The position numbers were made by a program, and so were the translations under genes. Positions 46,334-58,562 of a DNA stretch of 64,000 bases are shown in pieces. Source of the stretch: Paragyromitra xinjiangensis (Eukaryota > Ascomycota > Pezizomycetes > Pezizales > Discinaceae). The notes below the pieces were generated by a model. The model saw only the letters and a list, made by a program, of their open reading frames with translations, made no database searches and was not told the DNA's origin. The DNA lies in contig JBCAMK010000017.1 of the NCBI GenBank assembly GCA_038503065.1, forward strand, positions 1,178,001 to 1,242,000. The letters are read 5' to 3'. The first letter of the stretch is position 1; every line of letters starts with the position of its first letter.

Positions 46334-48740
46334 TCAATTCCACATCCTCGCTGTCCCATCGGCCCCCGCACTAAACAACCAGCACTCCCTGCTATGCCAC
46401 TCAACCTCCAACACACCCAAACTCTTCTCCACTTTGTGCCCTCTCAACACCTTCAACGGCACAATCAGTGCATTCTCCATCAAATCCCCAAACACCTTCC
46501 CATGGAACACCTGAATGCTCCCATCATCACTCGCACTGCAGAATAATGGCAAACCACCGGCATGATACTTGACCCCTCTAATTGCCTTACTATGGTACCG
46601 CATAGTCTTATATGGCTTCGTGCTCAGATCCATATCGTGCCAGAGCAATCGCTTATCGTACGCGCCAACGATCAAGTTATCGCCGCCAGGGTGAATATCA
46701 AATGACGAGATCCAGCGTGATCCTGGCTGTAGCGTCTTGATAAGCTCCTGTTTCGACAGGTCGTAAAGTCGAATGTAGCGTTGAGTGGCAACGAATAGAT
46801 GTGGGCGGAAGGGATGGAATTCAACACGCTGGATGATCCCGCGTGATTTGCGGAATGGGGACTGGGAGGCGTGTTTGGAGAGTTGGTGAATTGCAACAGC
46901 ACGATTCTGGCCTTCTGGGGAGACGGTGGCAAAGTAGTCTCCGCGACGATGCCAGGCAATATGTTTTATTGTGTGTTTCACACTTACGATTACCGCAATT
47001 CCGGCGTCTTGCTGTTTAGGCTCGGGTTTTGTCCATTTAGCGGGGGGCTCTTTCTTTAGAGGGTCTTTCTTGACGATTTCTGCGTAGCCCCAGCCAACAG
47101 CGAGGACCTCTTTACTGGCAGCTTCGGTCTCGGGGTCGAAAATTGGCGGAATTATTAGGTGGACGTCGTCGCCACTATGTTTGTTAGTATGTCAATGATT
47201 CAGCGGTATGATAGGAGGAAAGTGCACTTACGTCGCAACCGCCAAAATCGCCGCATCTCTCCCAGGCCGCCACTTCACCGCATTAACCGCTTCCCCGCCC
47301 TCACCAACTTGCAGCTTCCATACTTCACGCCCAGTCAATATTTCCCAGATTCGCACTGTTCCATCATCGCCTCCAGTTGCCAACCATACACCACTTGGAT
47401 CGCAAGATAGTGTCCTAACCCGTCCTTCATGTCCCCTATATACCGTCGCCGTCGTTGTTGGGAACGGCCTCAAATCTTGCGGGCTCGGCAACTTCGGGAG
47501 TAAAGACTCAGGGTCAATATTGAGCTTATTCCGTCGCACTCTCGGCGCTAGATATAGATCCAGACACCTCTCAAACCGCTCCTTGACAAACGCATCATAC
47601 CCAGGCACAAGCCTCAATGCGCTGTGTGCACGGGGCAAATAGTCTTTCTCACGGTCCTCAGGATCCAACTCATCCCACTGCTTACGTTCCTGCTCTGTCG
47701 GCAGGTATTCTTTCGGCGGGTTATAGGATTCGTCGTGTGTTGGTGGTGGGAGCTTGGGGGCAGGGATGTTCATGATGTGATCTGGACGAGGCGGGAGCTC
47801 GTCGGCCCAGATATCGTAAAAGAGAGGCTTCTCGGGCTCCTTGGGTTTGTTGGGGACAATACGGCCTTCGCGGATTGCAGCAACAATTTTCATGATGCGC
47901 TTAGCCTCATGCTTAGAGGGAATGAAACGACGTTTGGGCTCGGGGGCGGCGGAAAGGGGCATTAGTTCTGTTTTAGAGGTGAAGTATTCAACAGTTGGCT
48001 GTTGCAGGTCAGTATCAGCATCGAATATTTATTAATTTTTATCCAAATGAAGGCTGAGGAAGCAACCGTATGGGTAGACTCACTTGGTAAGGATCATAAC
48101 CTTCCACATTCTCATCCATCTGTATCTTCCTCACCATCTCCAATTCCTCATCCGTAAGCTTCAGCCCTGTCCCAGTATTCTTATCCGTCAACCCCGTCCA
48201 GCTCTTCGGCACCTCAATGCTCTCCAATAACGCATCCAGCGCCTCTCCCTTCGCAGGGCGCATAATCTTCTTCCCATTGATGTCGTACCCCACATGTGGA
48301 TATTCGTCGTAGAAGTCCAGTGGGATATTCCCAATCGTATTACCCTCCTCAGCATCTGTATCATCAGAATCATACACCGGATCAATCTCCGGATAGATGT
48401 AGCGCTGATTTCCAGCAGAGTCGAGAACAATTTTGCGGTTGGCCTCGAATTTGTCTTTTTTGGTGATTGCCATTTCAGACATTTTCTCCTCTACCTTAGG
48501 TTCGCCTTCATCGTCTGAATCGCTATCCTCTTCTTCGCCTTCGCCTTCGTCTTCGTCTTCCTCATCCTCATCCTCACTACCCTCCCCAGAAGAATCTAAG
48601 TCGCTGTCGTCTTCCTCGTCTTCACTCTGCGACAATGCACCGTCCAGCAGACCAACCTCGAAATCATCTTCCGAGACATCTGAGTGCTCAAAATCCTCAG
48701 CCGGGGGAATACGTCGCTTTTTTGAATTCGGAGGAGCCAT
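46334..48740 (-). CDS. ERB1: Ribosome biogenesis WD40 protein Erb1 (BOP1)
   Basis: Exons 48740-48084, 47998-47232 and 47174-46334 give 754 aa, the usual size. An acidic N-terminal tract ([13 protein letters not shown]) is followed by the BOP1NT domain ([19 protein letters not shown], then IPKSWTG-like VPKSWTG, and [16 protein letters not shown]). The C-terminal WD40 propeller starts at [15 protein letters not shown] and ends with [12 protein letters not shown]. Erb1 works with Ytm1 and Nop7 in 27S pre-rRNA processing for the large subunit. It is divergent from the coiled-coil gene at 48978. Confidence 0.93.
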
Positions 48741-48977
48741 TGTTGGTTTTGCAATTGAAAGTAACAGTTAATCCCAGCAGCGTTGTAGACCTCAACGAAG
48801 GACGTTGACAACCCAAAAAAAAAGTTCTGCGGCTCAAGAATGAAAATCTTGGCGTGGGGCAAAAGGTGATCAATCAGATAAGATAACGAAGGTGCCTCAA
48901 ACCCTGATAACAGTTATCGCAGTGCTTGTGGAAGTGGCATACACGATTAACTGAGGCTGATATGACATTGGTACGCC
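48741..48977. promoter_or_regulatory. Bidirectional promoter of ERB1 and the coiled-coil gene
   Basis: 237 bp between divergent start codons. I see no standard element that can be named with confidence. Confidence 0.4.
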
Positions 48978-50222
48978 ATGAACGGTATTGACCTTCCCCC
49001 TCCGCGGACTCCGGACAGCAGACAGACGGTATCTTTTTTCTTTCCTGTACGCACATCTTGATCGGAAGACTGGTTTCTCATATGTGTAGATACGCACACC
49101 ATCGCCACAGCGCCCGAGTACCGTGGGTCAGGACTCATTTTCCCCGCGGCGTCGGAATACGGTAGGCCAGGACTCGCGCGGAGACTGGTCTTTTGCATCT
49201 TTTGCAAGCAGCAGGGTAGTGGAGAAACAAACGGGTTATGAAGATGTTGTCAAGCTGCTGGATACGGTTGCCAGCGCGACGTTAGAGGAGAGGACACTAA
49301 CGGATACGTACGAGACCCGGATAAGAGAGCTCGAGGCAGAGAATGCAGAGCTCTTGAGAGGTTAGTTCGCTCATTCGGGATCATATATAAGTTTCTTAAT
49401 TCTGACGGATTCTAACATCTGGTGACAATATGCAGAAAATGAAGAGCTTCTCGTTCTCCTCCGCAGCACTGACACCCCCCCTTCCACGCAAACTACAAAA
49501 GCCCTTGCAACGATTCGTTCTCTACAGGACACACTCATCAGTGAGCGTGAAGGATTTGGTGTCCGTGAAGCTAGTCTTACGGCACGCATTTGGACGCTTG
49601 AGACGGCAGTTACAGATTCACTAAGAGACTTGCTACGGGAAAGACGGGTGCGGGAGCAGGTGGAATGGCAGGTATGGCCAAGGGGAAGGGACAAAGAAGA
49701 AAGTATGCTAGACGAGTTGGAGTGTAGGGTTTGTAAAGCCAGAGAAAAGGAGGATGGGGGAAATGGTAGGAGGGGTTTTGCGGAGAGAGTTGAAGAACAA
49801 AGGAGGGAGGAGATGATGGTTTGTTCTTCCCTGAAGTGGTATCAAGTTCACTGCTGACTTGACGATAGCAAACGCAAGCTGATGCAGAGGAGAGGGTTGA
49901 AGTTGCAAATGAAGAAATCGCCCGTCTCCAGAAAGAAGTAAAGACTCTGTCAATGCTGTACGTCACCTCTATCCCATTATCCTCCATAACGATCTTTTTA
50001 CTAATTCCCTACAGCAAAAACCACAAGGAGGATACGGAAACCGAACTTGACATGCTCAAAGAGGGCATGAAACGAATCGAGCGAATTGCAATGATGTATG
50101 GACCGTTAGAAGATGAATTGGGTTTATTGGATGCGGTTGAGACATGGAAGTTGGAGTTCCTAGCAGCGAGCACGAAGCGGAAGAAGCGAAGGAAGAAAGA
50201 AGAGAAGCATGGGCTTGGCTAG
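48978..50222 (+). CDS. Coiled-coil protein of unknown function, 333 aa
   Basis: Exons 48978-49028, 49090-49360, 49436-49818, 49869-49957 and 50015-50222; all phases agree. The short first exon gives MNGIDLPPPRTPDSRQT and removes the need for a non-ATG start at 49123. A Ser/Pro/Arg-rich N-terminus with SPRRRNTVGQDS (possible phosphosites) is followed by long heptad stretches (RIRELEAENAELLRENEELL; EEIARLQKEVKTLSML) and a basic C-terminus (KRKKRRKKEEK), perhaps a nuclear signal. The pattern suggests a structural or spindle/nuclear protein. I do not recognise a family. Confidence 0.7.
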
Positions 50223-50886
50223 GAGCAGCAATACGAGTGATGGAGTAGGGGGTTATGTTTATAGAGCGTTTTTTTGGATGATTTTGCATGATTTTGATGA
50301 TAACGATGTAGACTAAAGACGGTTGCACGAAAAACCGTTGAAAACATCAGATTTTATTCCTATAGCCATACAAATTCCCCAAAAAATGAAATGAAATGTT
50401 CGCAGCCATGGTTTAGCCCAAGCGTCATGGGACAACGTCCCTATACGCAGCGCAATGGAATATGACGCCCAACCTTCCACACCGAGCTCAGTCCCCCTTT
50501 CGGGCAACGAGCTCAAGATGCAGTCGATACTTTTTCCCAGACCTGTCGACGTCGGATTTACACCACCAAACGTTCCCGAAGAAACAGTAAATGCTTCCAT
50601 AATCCGCCGAACTGCTATCCAATCAACCACACACACCCCGAAAGGTGTGGCAGGATCAAAAAAGCACAGGTCGCTGATTGTGGAAAAAGTTGTGGGATGC
50701 GGGAGGGAACGGTCGTATTTATGCTCTCTCCGCCAAGAAGAAAAAGAAAACTGTTCCTGCAGCTGACCTAAGCGGGATTTCGCCGACACGCTAGCCTGTT
50801 ATGGGCGGTATCAGAAATTCGACCCCACTACCGAGTACATCGTGGACCTCAACCATAATTCAACCCCCCGGCACCCCGGCTTCACA
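50223..50886. other. Intergenic, uncertain ORFs on both strands
   Basis: A plus-strand ORF (50455-50766, 103 aa) and a minus-strand ORF (50313-50789, 158 aa) overlap. Neither has a domain, so I call neither a gene. Confidence 0.35.
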
Positions 50887-51685
50887 ATGAATTCGATAAC
50901 AACCCTCCGTCCTACTGGGGCCTTTACAGCCTTCGGCCAGATATTCGCACGTGCTTTCTCGTCGACTCCTGTAGCCGCGAAGAAACATTCAAAGCGTCGT
51001 CTCCAGCACCTACTGCGTAACGTCCCAACATACCCGTATCCAATTCAGCACACTTTCAAGCAAAGCTGGTTCGGGTTATATGGGGGGAAACATATCCAGT
51101 TTGGAAACAATGTGCCGGAGAGTGAATACAAAACCCGAAGAGCATGGCTACCAAACGTACGCCATAGAAGCGTTTTCTCGAGAGCGTTGAATCAACATTT
51201 TTCGCTGGACATTACAGCGAGTGTGCTACGTATGTCTCCAATATCAACCTTCCCCCACCTGGTTTTGTATGAATTTTTCTTGGGCGTTTTGGCTGCAATC
51301 GAACCTTAATTGACTTTCCCAAATAGGTACAATCGACAAAGTCGGTGGTCTCGACAACTATCTCACAGGAAATAAATCAGCACGTATCCGTTCTCTTGGC
51401 CCTACCGGCTGGCGCCTCCGCTGGCGCGTCATGAACTCCCCACGATACCAGAAGCAGCTTGCAGAAGAACGAAAAGCACTTGGTCTTGACCCAACAGCAA
51501 TGCCTCAGATGAGCATGCTTGGCGAGCAAACACTGCTAGGTGAGTATGTGGATATGCCCGAGTTGGAGATGATAGAGGAGGGAGAGGTAAAGGAAGAGGT
51601 GGTGGTGCAGCCCAAGACAGCGGCACAGTTGCTTGTGGAGAAGATAGAGAGGGAGAAGGGGCTGAGGAAGGAGGCGGAAGTATAG
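50887..51685 (+). CDS. MRPL24: Mitochondrial large-subunit ribosomal protein bL28m (MRPL24)
   Basis: Exons 50887-51229 and 51327-51685 give 233 aa. An Arg-rich N-terminal presequence with few acidic residues ([14 protein letters not shown]) precedes the L28 core: [28 protein letters not shown], then [12 protein letters not shown] after the intron. These are the signature motifs of bacterial L28. The C-terminal Glu-rich extension is usual in fungal mitochondrial copies. The product acts in the mitochondrial ribosome. Confidence 0.88.
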
Positions 51686-53290
51686 AGGGGCGGTATGATG
51701 AGGTGTATGATATCGTTAGGCATATGTACAGGAATTGCCGTTCTATTTTTTTCTTCCTTGAGCGGGGGAGATTTGTGACTTGCTTATTTAATACCCGAGA
51801 AAGACTACCTCGGGAGTTTAAAATCACCAACTCCGATGCTGCCGACGATAAAACACCTTTTATACGTCCAGTCTTTAAAATGCGAATATAACATCGTCCT
51901 AGCGAGGGGCAAAAGGCGGGAAGAACGATAGCTTTCTCTATAAATAAAACGCTCTGGAAAGTAAGGAGACCTCGATTGTATCTCACACCAGTATCTACAG
52001 TATCTTCGGTCTGGCGTAGTTTCCTGGGAATATCAGGACTTTCTGGGGATTCTACGAATGCAGATCATATCCCTCGTCAGAGGACCCTGTGCTCAGACGT
52101 GAAAATAACTCGAACCCCTAGGAACGAAACCTCAGAACGTTCCCAGAGAAACTCTGAGTTACCAGCCCTTCGAGCACTGCTGTACCTGGCACAGCCCCGC
52201 CTACCAAGCATGCAGATCTGGTAAAAGCCTAGAACGAATAAATTAAGTCTCCAATAATCGAATCAGCGTATATATAGGGACATAGTAGCCATTGTTGCAA
52301 CTATCAGAACTCCAGATGATACACAAAATATCACCCAGCAACCCCCGAAACTAAGATGCCGTAAGTATAGGGCAGCCGTATGCTGTGAAGATTTTCATGG
52401 GAGCGAAGTCTATATATTAGGCCTGTACCGTAGTCGAGTCAATCAACCCCTTCCCTGTCTCCCAATCCCTAACTCACAACAATGATGATTCTTATAGATC
52501 CGAGTGATATCACATGACTCCCCCCCCCAAATCACCCGACAGAAATCTCCCTAACCCCTTCATCAAATGAAAACCAAGGTACAGGAGAATAAAACATAAC
52601 CTTCAAACATTTAGCGGTGTTGAAGAAACGCTATTCCCTAGGTTCGTAGAGCCGATACTATCCACAAAAAATCCCTCCGTAGTTTTCCCTGCCTGTCTCG
52701 TGCCCATCCTATTTTATCCCGAATTTATTAAATTTTTTTGGCGAGAGGTACGAGCTCTGGCATACATAAGCATCAAGTCTGGGCACGAGACAGGTTCTCC
52801 GCCCCCCTCCGTCTAGCTTCCATCATAAAGATTAATCTAAAATTATCAAGAGCAAAAGTAACACGAGACACTGGTGAGAAATTTTACTCATAAAATAAAT
52901 TGGAAACGTATTAGCACGTCAGCAATGAGCTTGGCTTGGCGCTGCGCGCCCTGTGTGATAAAAGATATTAGCAGCTATACTATATCACAGCCAGAGAGGA
53001 TTTTCGTTCAGAGTACAAGAGCTTAGGGTTAAAGCTTAAGGTTCTCCCAACTCAAGGCGACCTCTAATTCATTATGTCGTCCTAACTTTTAAGTATATCG
53101 CGTAATACTTTTATATAATTCTACAGTGGTAGCATCAACTTCTTCTTTGACCTTATAGTACAGAGACTTTGGTGGTAAAGGATTACCACAGGATAACTTT
53201 GTGGACTAGCCCTGTTTAGGAACAACGCCAAATTCCGCCTGAAACATCACATCGCGATGTCAAGAACAAAGAAATCATCAAAAAGCTTAG
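51686..53290. other. Intergenic, no gene recognised
   Basis: AT-rich with short ORFs only. Contains the small hairpin at 52692-52794. Confidence 0.4.
52692..52794. repeat. Perfect 15-bp inverted repeat, 103-bp span
   Basis: CCTGTCTCGTGCCCA at 52692-52706 is exactly complementary to TGGGCACGAGACAGG at 52780-52794. The loop is AT-rich. It may be the ends of a very small element or a hairpin transcript. Confidence 0.6.
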
Positions 53291-53610
53291 GGCGCGTTTG
53301 GTTGCAGGGCTAAACAGGGGGTTTGAAGGCTGAAACTGGGGTTATAATAAAAACTACGTTAGCAACCCTGTGAAGTTGCTCGGTTGACTAAGGGAATGAA
53401 ACGCAGAAATTTTTCTTAAAACGGAGGTTTTGAAAAATAGGTAGGAGTTGTTCCCCCTTAAGCAAAGAGATAATACTGTAACTGAACTGTACCCCTTACA
53501 GCCCGAACTAACTTCTCAACATACAATTTCAGCCCCTGACGTTTTACAAAGGGCAAACGGAGGTTTTGAAAATCAAAGGTTCCAATGCCATTTTTTTACC
53601 GAACGCACCC
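53291..53610. mobile_element. 320-bp PIF/Harbinger-type MITE
   Basis: Ends GGGCGCGTTTGGT and, on the other strand, GGGTGCGTTCGGT. Each end is flanked by TTA (53288-53290, 53611-53613), the target duplication of PIF/Harbinger elements. Inside, AAACGGAGGTTTTGAAAA occurs twice (about 53419 and 53555). Confidence 0.78.
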
Positions 53611-54416
53611 TTAATTTGCTTTCATCAACAGCGCCACCAAAAGCCATCTTCCATCTATGGCCTAGTCAAGTATGTTTTCCATAGTCACAGCTTTCTTTAT
53701 ATAGCTATCGCCTGTATGTGTAGGTCTCCCCTATCTTTATTTAAAGCTCATGAGGAGGTTGTGAAGGACTTAGCATTCTCCAGCGCGCTCCTCTCGCTAG
53801 CGCCCGTCAACCTCTCCCCCTATAGCTACCAACTTTCCTTTAGTCCCTAGCACTGAATAAGTTATCCAATTTAGACTTATCTTCCTGGTGAAGATAGAAG
53901 GATTACAGCTGCAGCCGACTTATCCCAACTAAGTTGAGTATTGGTCCTGGCCTTGGAAGTCTATTATAATTGTCTATCCAAAATATATCCCATTTTCGGG
54001 ATAAACTATTTTTTCAATTTTATACCATAGGGTATATATTTGTCTTCGAAATTTAGAAGGTAAAATACATACTAACTTCAACTATAATGGTCAGGTGACA
54101 GCAGGTTCTGTTATTTCCCCATTCAATGAAAGCGAATCCAAATGGAAGGTACTAGTGGTAGAATATACGACGTTCTATTTTCCTAATTGGAATTAGTAGC
54201 AGGAATCATACTATCAGTATACCCCTATAACACAGTTTTATACTATAATTATGACCTTATATTCACAAGGATTTTTCACTACTCCAAGAATATTTCGTTA
54301 ACCCACCCTTTGCTCTTGCTACGTATACTTTCAAAACCACAACCCTTTCAGTAACACTAACTTCTCCTATCTACAACACCAGGTATCTTTCAGCCTCGGT
54401 TTCCATCTACATTGCC
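53611..54416. other. Intergenic upstream of the F-box/ankyrin gene
   Basis: AT-rich, presumably the promoter of the gene at 54417. No other gene seen. Confidence 0.4.
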
Positions 54417-55565
54417 ATGACCATGGCACCTACACAGCTATCAACACAGTTACTTGATCTTCCGAACGAAGTCCTTATACAAATCTCAAAATATCTCACA
54501 GAGAAAAATCTTAACTCCCTCCTTAGAACAAATAGCTACATAGCCTGGCTACTCACTCCAGAGCTTCATCATCGCGCAGTTCAAGATCATGATGGGCTTC
54601 CCGCGCTTTGCTGGGCAGCATTCCACGGTCACTTCTCATTAGTTTGTCTTTTATTAGAAAAAGGATTCGATGCCAATACCAGGGACGAGAGACATCAGGA
54701 GACTGCACTCCACCATGCAGTTAAATACGGAAACGAATCGATAATCAATTTACTTATCGATGGACGAGCAAAAATAAACGCTGTCGAAACACGAAGAAGA
54801 ACACCCTTATTTTCCGCAGCAGAGTTGGTTCACTCGTTCCATGGCACGGTATGCGGCAAACACCTCGCTTCTCCGATTCACCACAGGGCTTTCTTCGAAA
54901 CACTTCAGCAAAAAATGTCACAGATAGAAGCGACATTCAGGATTCTTATACAGAATGGTGCTGATGTCAATATTTGTGACGAAAAGGGGTGGACAGTGCT
55001 TCATGCAGTGGTATACTATTCAGAAGGATGGGAAGTGTGGGAAACAATATTCACGCTACTTTTCAACCGCGGAGCAAATATTGAGGCTAGAGATACCCAC
55101 ATGGGTCTAACTCCACTTCATCTAGCAGCCGAAGCTGGCTCAAAACCGGCAGTTAGGCTCCTGTTAGAGAAAGGTGCTATCGTTGATGCTGTGACCACTT
55201 GGCCATGGGGGGAAACTCCGCTCCATTTAGTTGTTAGGGAAAGTGAAGATTATCATATGGAACTACTAAAGGAGAGTTCTAGTTTTCTTGCTCCTGGATG
55301 GGATATCTACAGGCAGCTTCAGGCAGCGAGATCGAGTGAATTAAGAGCGATAATCTTATTGTTACTAGAGAAGGGAGCTAACATAAATGCGGCGGACACC
55401 TTTGGGCAAACTACCCTAGACATAGCAGTAGAATGGCAGATTGCGGAAATTGAACTTTGTGGAGAAATAGACCTTTGGGGGTATCAAATCCAACACCAGT
55501 CTACAGAATTTGTGAACTTACTTATGGCCAATGGAGCCATCCCCACCCAGAACCTAGCTGAATAA
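54417..55565 (+). CDS. F-box/ankyrin-repeat protein
   Basis: A single-exon 382-aa ORF. Residues about 12-50 are an F-box-like helix set (LLDLPNEVLIQISKYL, LNSLLRTNSYIAWLL). About seven ankyrin repeats follow (LPALCWAAFHGHFSLVCLLL; TPLHLAAEAGSKPAVRLLLE; ANINAADTFGQTTLDIA). In fungi this combination links Skp1-type ubiquitin ligases to a target bound by the ankyrins, though many such proteins have no known partner. A second ATG two codons later (54423) is equally possible as start. Confidence 0.82.
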   Translation: MTMAPTQLSTQLLDLPNEVLIQISKYLTEKNLNSLLRTNSYIAWLLTPELHHRAVQDHDGLPALCWAAFHGHFSLVCLLLEKGFDANTRDERHQETALHHAVKYGNESIINLLIDGRAKINAVETRRRTPLFSAAELVHSFHGTVCGKHLASPIHHRAFFETLQQKMSQIEATFRILIQNGADVNICDEKGWTVLHAVVYYSEGWEVWETIFTLLFNRGANIEARDTHMGLTPLHLAAEAGSKPAVRLLLEKGAIVDAVTTWPWGETPLHLVVRESEDYHMELLKESSSFLAPGWDIYRQLQAARSSELRAIILLLLEKGANINAADTFGQTTLDIAVEWQIAEIELCGEIDLWGYQIQHQSTEFVNLLMANGAIPTQNLAE

Positions 55566-55853
55566 TTTTTAGGGACGCAGTTGTTACCGTTACTGCTACA
55601 GGTCTAGCAACACGAAGGAGGGAGGATGGTTTAGACAAATCTAAATATGTTTTCATTCAACTTTTTCTTCAATCATTACGCAGGGAAATACGTTGCCTAG
55701 AGGACATGACAGGGTTTAGGGTATAAAACCCCCCAGCACGCTTTAGATTATGAAAACAAGAATTAAAATACTGCCTTCTTGGTCGATTGTCAAACACTCA
55801 TATCTTCTGATCAAAAGACCAAGCTAAACGATAAAACCTACTTTGCTACTATC

Positions 55854-55861
55854 TACATGTA
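55854..55861. promoter_or_regulatory. TACATGTA palindrome, site 10
   Basis: Within CTACATGTAG, about 290 bp downstream of the F-box/ankyrin gene. Confidence 0.35.
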
Positions 55862-56092
55862 GTTGTAGATTCGTAGAAATTTTGCTGGCTACTACATAAA
55901 GTTTCAGAATCGTGAAGCTTGACCCATGCTAAATTATAAAGCACCATAGTTATCAAAAAGACGAAATCGATTCAGCCTACTTTTTACTTAGATATAGACG
56001 AGAGTCCCTATATAGCTCCTCGATTAGTAGAAATTTATATATATATCGCTTGCAACTTTACTACGCCGTATGCTAGTGGGTCTAGTATATAT

Positions 56093-56100
56093 TACATGTA
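56093..56100. promoter_or_regulatory. TACATGTA palindrome, site 11
   Basis: Followed directly by GTACAT, intergenic. Confidence 0.35.
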
Positions 56101-56384
56101 GTACATATAATAGGTAAACCACCAAAGAGCCATAGCCAAACTGGTACCAAGTAGAGAGCAAAAAAAACACGACAATGCATAATAATAGCAAAGCAGATAA
56201 TAAATCGGTTAACAATAGAAAGTGGGATCGTAAAGAACAAAACGAATAACCCTAACCCTAGGCCCACGTACAAGATACCACAAATATCTAACCACACACT
56301 TAGTCGTAAATGAGCTAGTATGAGATATGAATCAAACTCACCTATTCTTACTCTTTTATCCCTCACCTTTATCTAAAAATAAAA

Positions 56385-56470
56385 AATATGGTATAATGGT
56401 AGTATAGCTGCCTAGAGGAAATCTCTAGGCTAGACTTTGGTGCCCATGTAGGCGCTTCCACCAAACCTAT
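56385..56470 (+). other. tRNA-like folded segment, not a full tRNA
   Basis: GGTATAATGGTAGTATAGC resembles a D-arm/A-box. It is followed by the perfect hairpin GCCTAGAG-GAAAT-CTCTAGGC and by a pairing TTTGGTG/CACCAAA. There is no GGTTCGA B-box. Could be a tRNA-derived fragment or chance. Confidence 0.25.
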
Positions 56471-57358
56471 CCTAGCTTAGTCTAATCTTTTCCTATCAAC
56501 TTCAAATCATTGACCTCCAAAGACTATCCACTAGGATTCAGGGCGTGCAGATGGGGAAGCACCGTCCACCCTACAGCGTCATCATATAAATAATGTAGTA
56601 TCCATATCATGTCCACGCGTTTACCCCCTGCACAACCAGTTTACAGTTCTATTTATAAAAACAACCTTCGAATATCCTAGCAAGTTCTATACGAAATCAC
56701 TCGATACTCGTAATCAGATACGTATACGTACGTACATATTCACGTATACAACATGCTCACGTCGCTTATCATGCTATATGTCAGCTGTAGAAATCAAACC
56801 AATCGTAGGATGGATACCCTTAAAGGGTCTATCCTTCTGCAGCTAGGATTCTAGTTATAATACACTCAAAAAAAGAAAATCAAACCAATTGCAACACCAA
56901 TCAGTCATCAGTTTGTGTTCTAGCACGAGACCACCCTAAGCTGGTAAGCCTGGGAACGCAGGTAGAGTGCGCTCATCGATCATATGCCACGCCTCATAAA
57001 TTTTCTTCAAATTCGGGCCTGAGTGCCGGAGGGCTATGGGGCGATATCAACATACAGGTGTCTCCGCTCCCGATCGCTTATAAAAAGAGATCGGTAGAAA
57101 TGCACTTGGGCTAGAAGCGCAATATCTTCCAGTTATATCAAGTACTACCCAAGCAGCCAACGGCGACGATGAAACCTCTGAAGGCTACAGGGAAAAATCT
57201 ACTTTAAATAGGAACGCTTCCCCAGCTCACCATTTCAGAAACCGTTACACTAGAAAAACCCAACCCCTCATTAAGTCACGAGCCAGCTTAGCATCCTCGC
57301 ATCCTCGCTTGAAATTATCTTTATAACTACTTATCTACTATCGCAATCAGTATTCACT

Positions 57359-57797
57359 ATGGATACCCAACAAAGCCAACCTACAGATTCTGATCTGAGT
57401 TCCGCTCCGGACACAGAAGTAGACAATCCGAAAACTGAAAATCCTGTATGTTATAAAGCCTAGCCAAATGTATTTCACAAGGCTAACTCTACTCCGCAAA
57501 GGACGAAACCACACCTACTAGGACACACGTTAGATCAAACAAGAATCCACCTCCGGTTAGAAATTTCTCGTCTCAGCCTAAACATTCAGATCCTAATTTT
57601 GTCGGTTTTAGTATGTGACTCTATCACTCTTTCAAAAAGGTGAACGAGTTTGGATCACGGATGGCAATGGGAACATAGAATCCGGACCATATCTAGTAAC
57701 GAGAGTCCTGGGAGACGAGGAATACGAAATTCGACTTGTGGATCAACGTTCGAGCCTTGGACATGTGGTTTCTAGCTCTCGCTTGGAACGCGAATAA
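57359..57797 (+). CDS. Small three-exon hypothetical protein, 108 aa
   Basis: Exons 57359-57445, 57502-57555 and 57612-57797, all phase 0, with GTATGT and GTTAGA donors. The N-terminus is acidic and disordered (SDLSSAPDTEVDN). The C-terminal 60 residues look like a small beta-barrel (GERVWITDGNGNIESGPYLV, VLGDEEYEIRLVD), a layout similar to SH3- or KOW-like folds. No signal peptide. It ends only a few bases before a MITE-like element. Function unknown. Confidence 0.6.
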
Positions 57798-57800
57798 TAT

Positions 57801-58257
57801 TATCCATGTTCAAAAATCTGCGCGTTTTTGAGTCAGCAACCGAATGGAACCGGTACCCCAAATTGAAACTCCACCAATTCTAGAGAGAAAAAATCGTAAA
57901 AAATACCAAAAATACTTCTTAGCTTATCAATCTAAAATCATACCTCCTAAATGTGATTAGCCTTTCCTAGGGCCATAGAAGGCTGTGGGAAGGCCTACGC
58001 ACAGACCGCAAGAGCTGGGGCTTGGTTGCAACCATACACACCACCTGAATCTGAACTTTTAACTGCATATTCCTCCTATCTGTGCCATCTGAGAAGGGCT
58101 TTTAGTGATTTCAAGAGGGTGACTGGAATCAACAAAGCATGGAGTTTTTTTTTGCTGATTTTTTCAGTTTTTTCCATCTATAATTGGTGGAGTTTCAATT
58201 TGGAGGTCCATACGGTTGCTAACTCAAAAACACGCAGACTTTTGATCATGGACAATA
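57801..58257. mobile_element. MITE-like element 1 with about 100-bp terminal inverted repeats
   Basis: The left arm starts near TATCCATGTTCAAAAATC and the right arm, reverse-complemented, near TTGTCCATGATCAAAAGTC; both go on with GAGT.AGCAACCG and AAATTGAAACTCCACCAATT. The interior shares CCTTTCCTA..GCCAT.GAAGGCT with element 2 on the opposite strand. The exact termini and target duplication are not clear. Confidence 0.7.
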
Positions 58258-58562
58258 AATGTATCTACCATAAACAATCTCAAGACAACTGCGCCTTCCT
58301 GAATACCTATTAGGGAAGGTGGCAGAAGATGGCAAAACTCTGTTAATCATCAATCGATCTAGAAAACTCATTTAGAGCTCTGCCTTGTCAAATCGTGAGT
58401 TTCTAGCTATGGAAGGAATTCACCTCGCTTAACCGCTCCTAACAAGGCGCTCATAAGCGCGAGGCGCAGGGTGGTTCTGTGCTTCCACCAGAATGTGGGG
58501 GCTGCCCAGACTTTGATCCCGACAAAGTGCTGTTCAGCCGCCACGTTGAACAAGAAATCCGA

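Larger units (their letters stand above)
55566..57358. other. Intergenic, AT-rich
   Basis: No gene. Holds two TACATGTA sites (55854, 56093), a run of two telomere-like CCCTAA units near 56251 and the tRNA-like hairpin at 56385-56470. Confidence 0.4.

Noticed and set aside
50313..50789. Overlapping ORFs on both strands (158 aa and 103 aa)
   Set aside because: No domain, no splice support and no way to choose between strands.
56245..56262. Telomere-like CCCTAACCCTA
   Set aside because: Only two units; too short to call an interstitial telomere.
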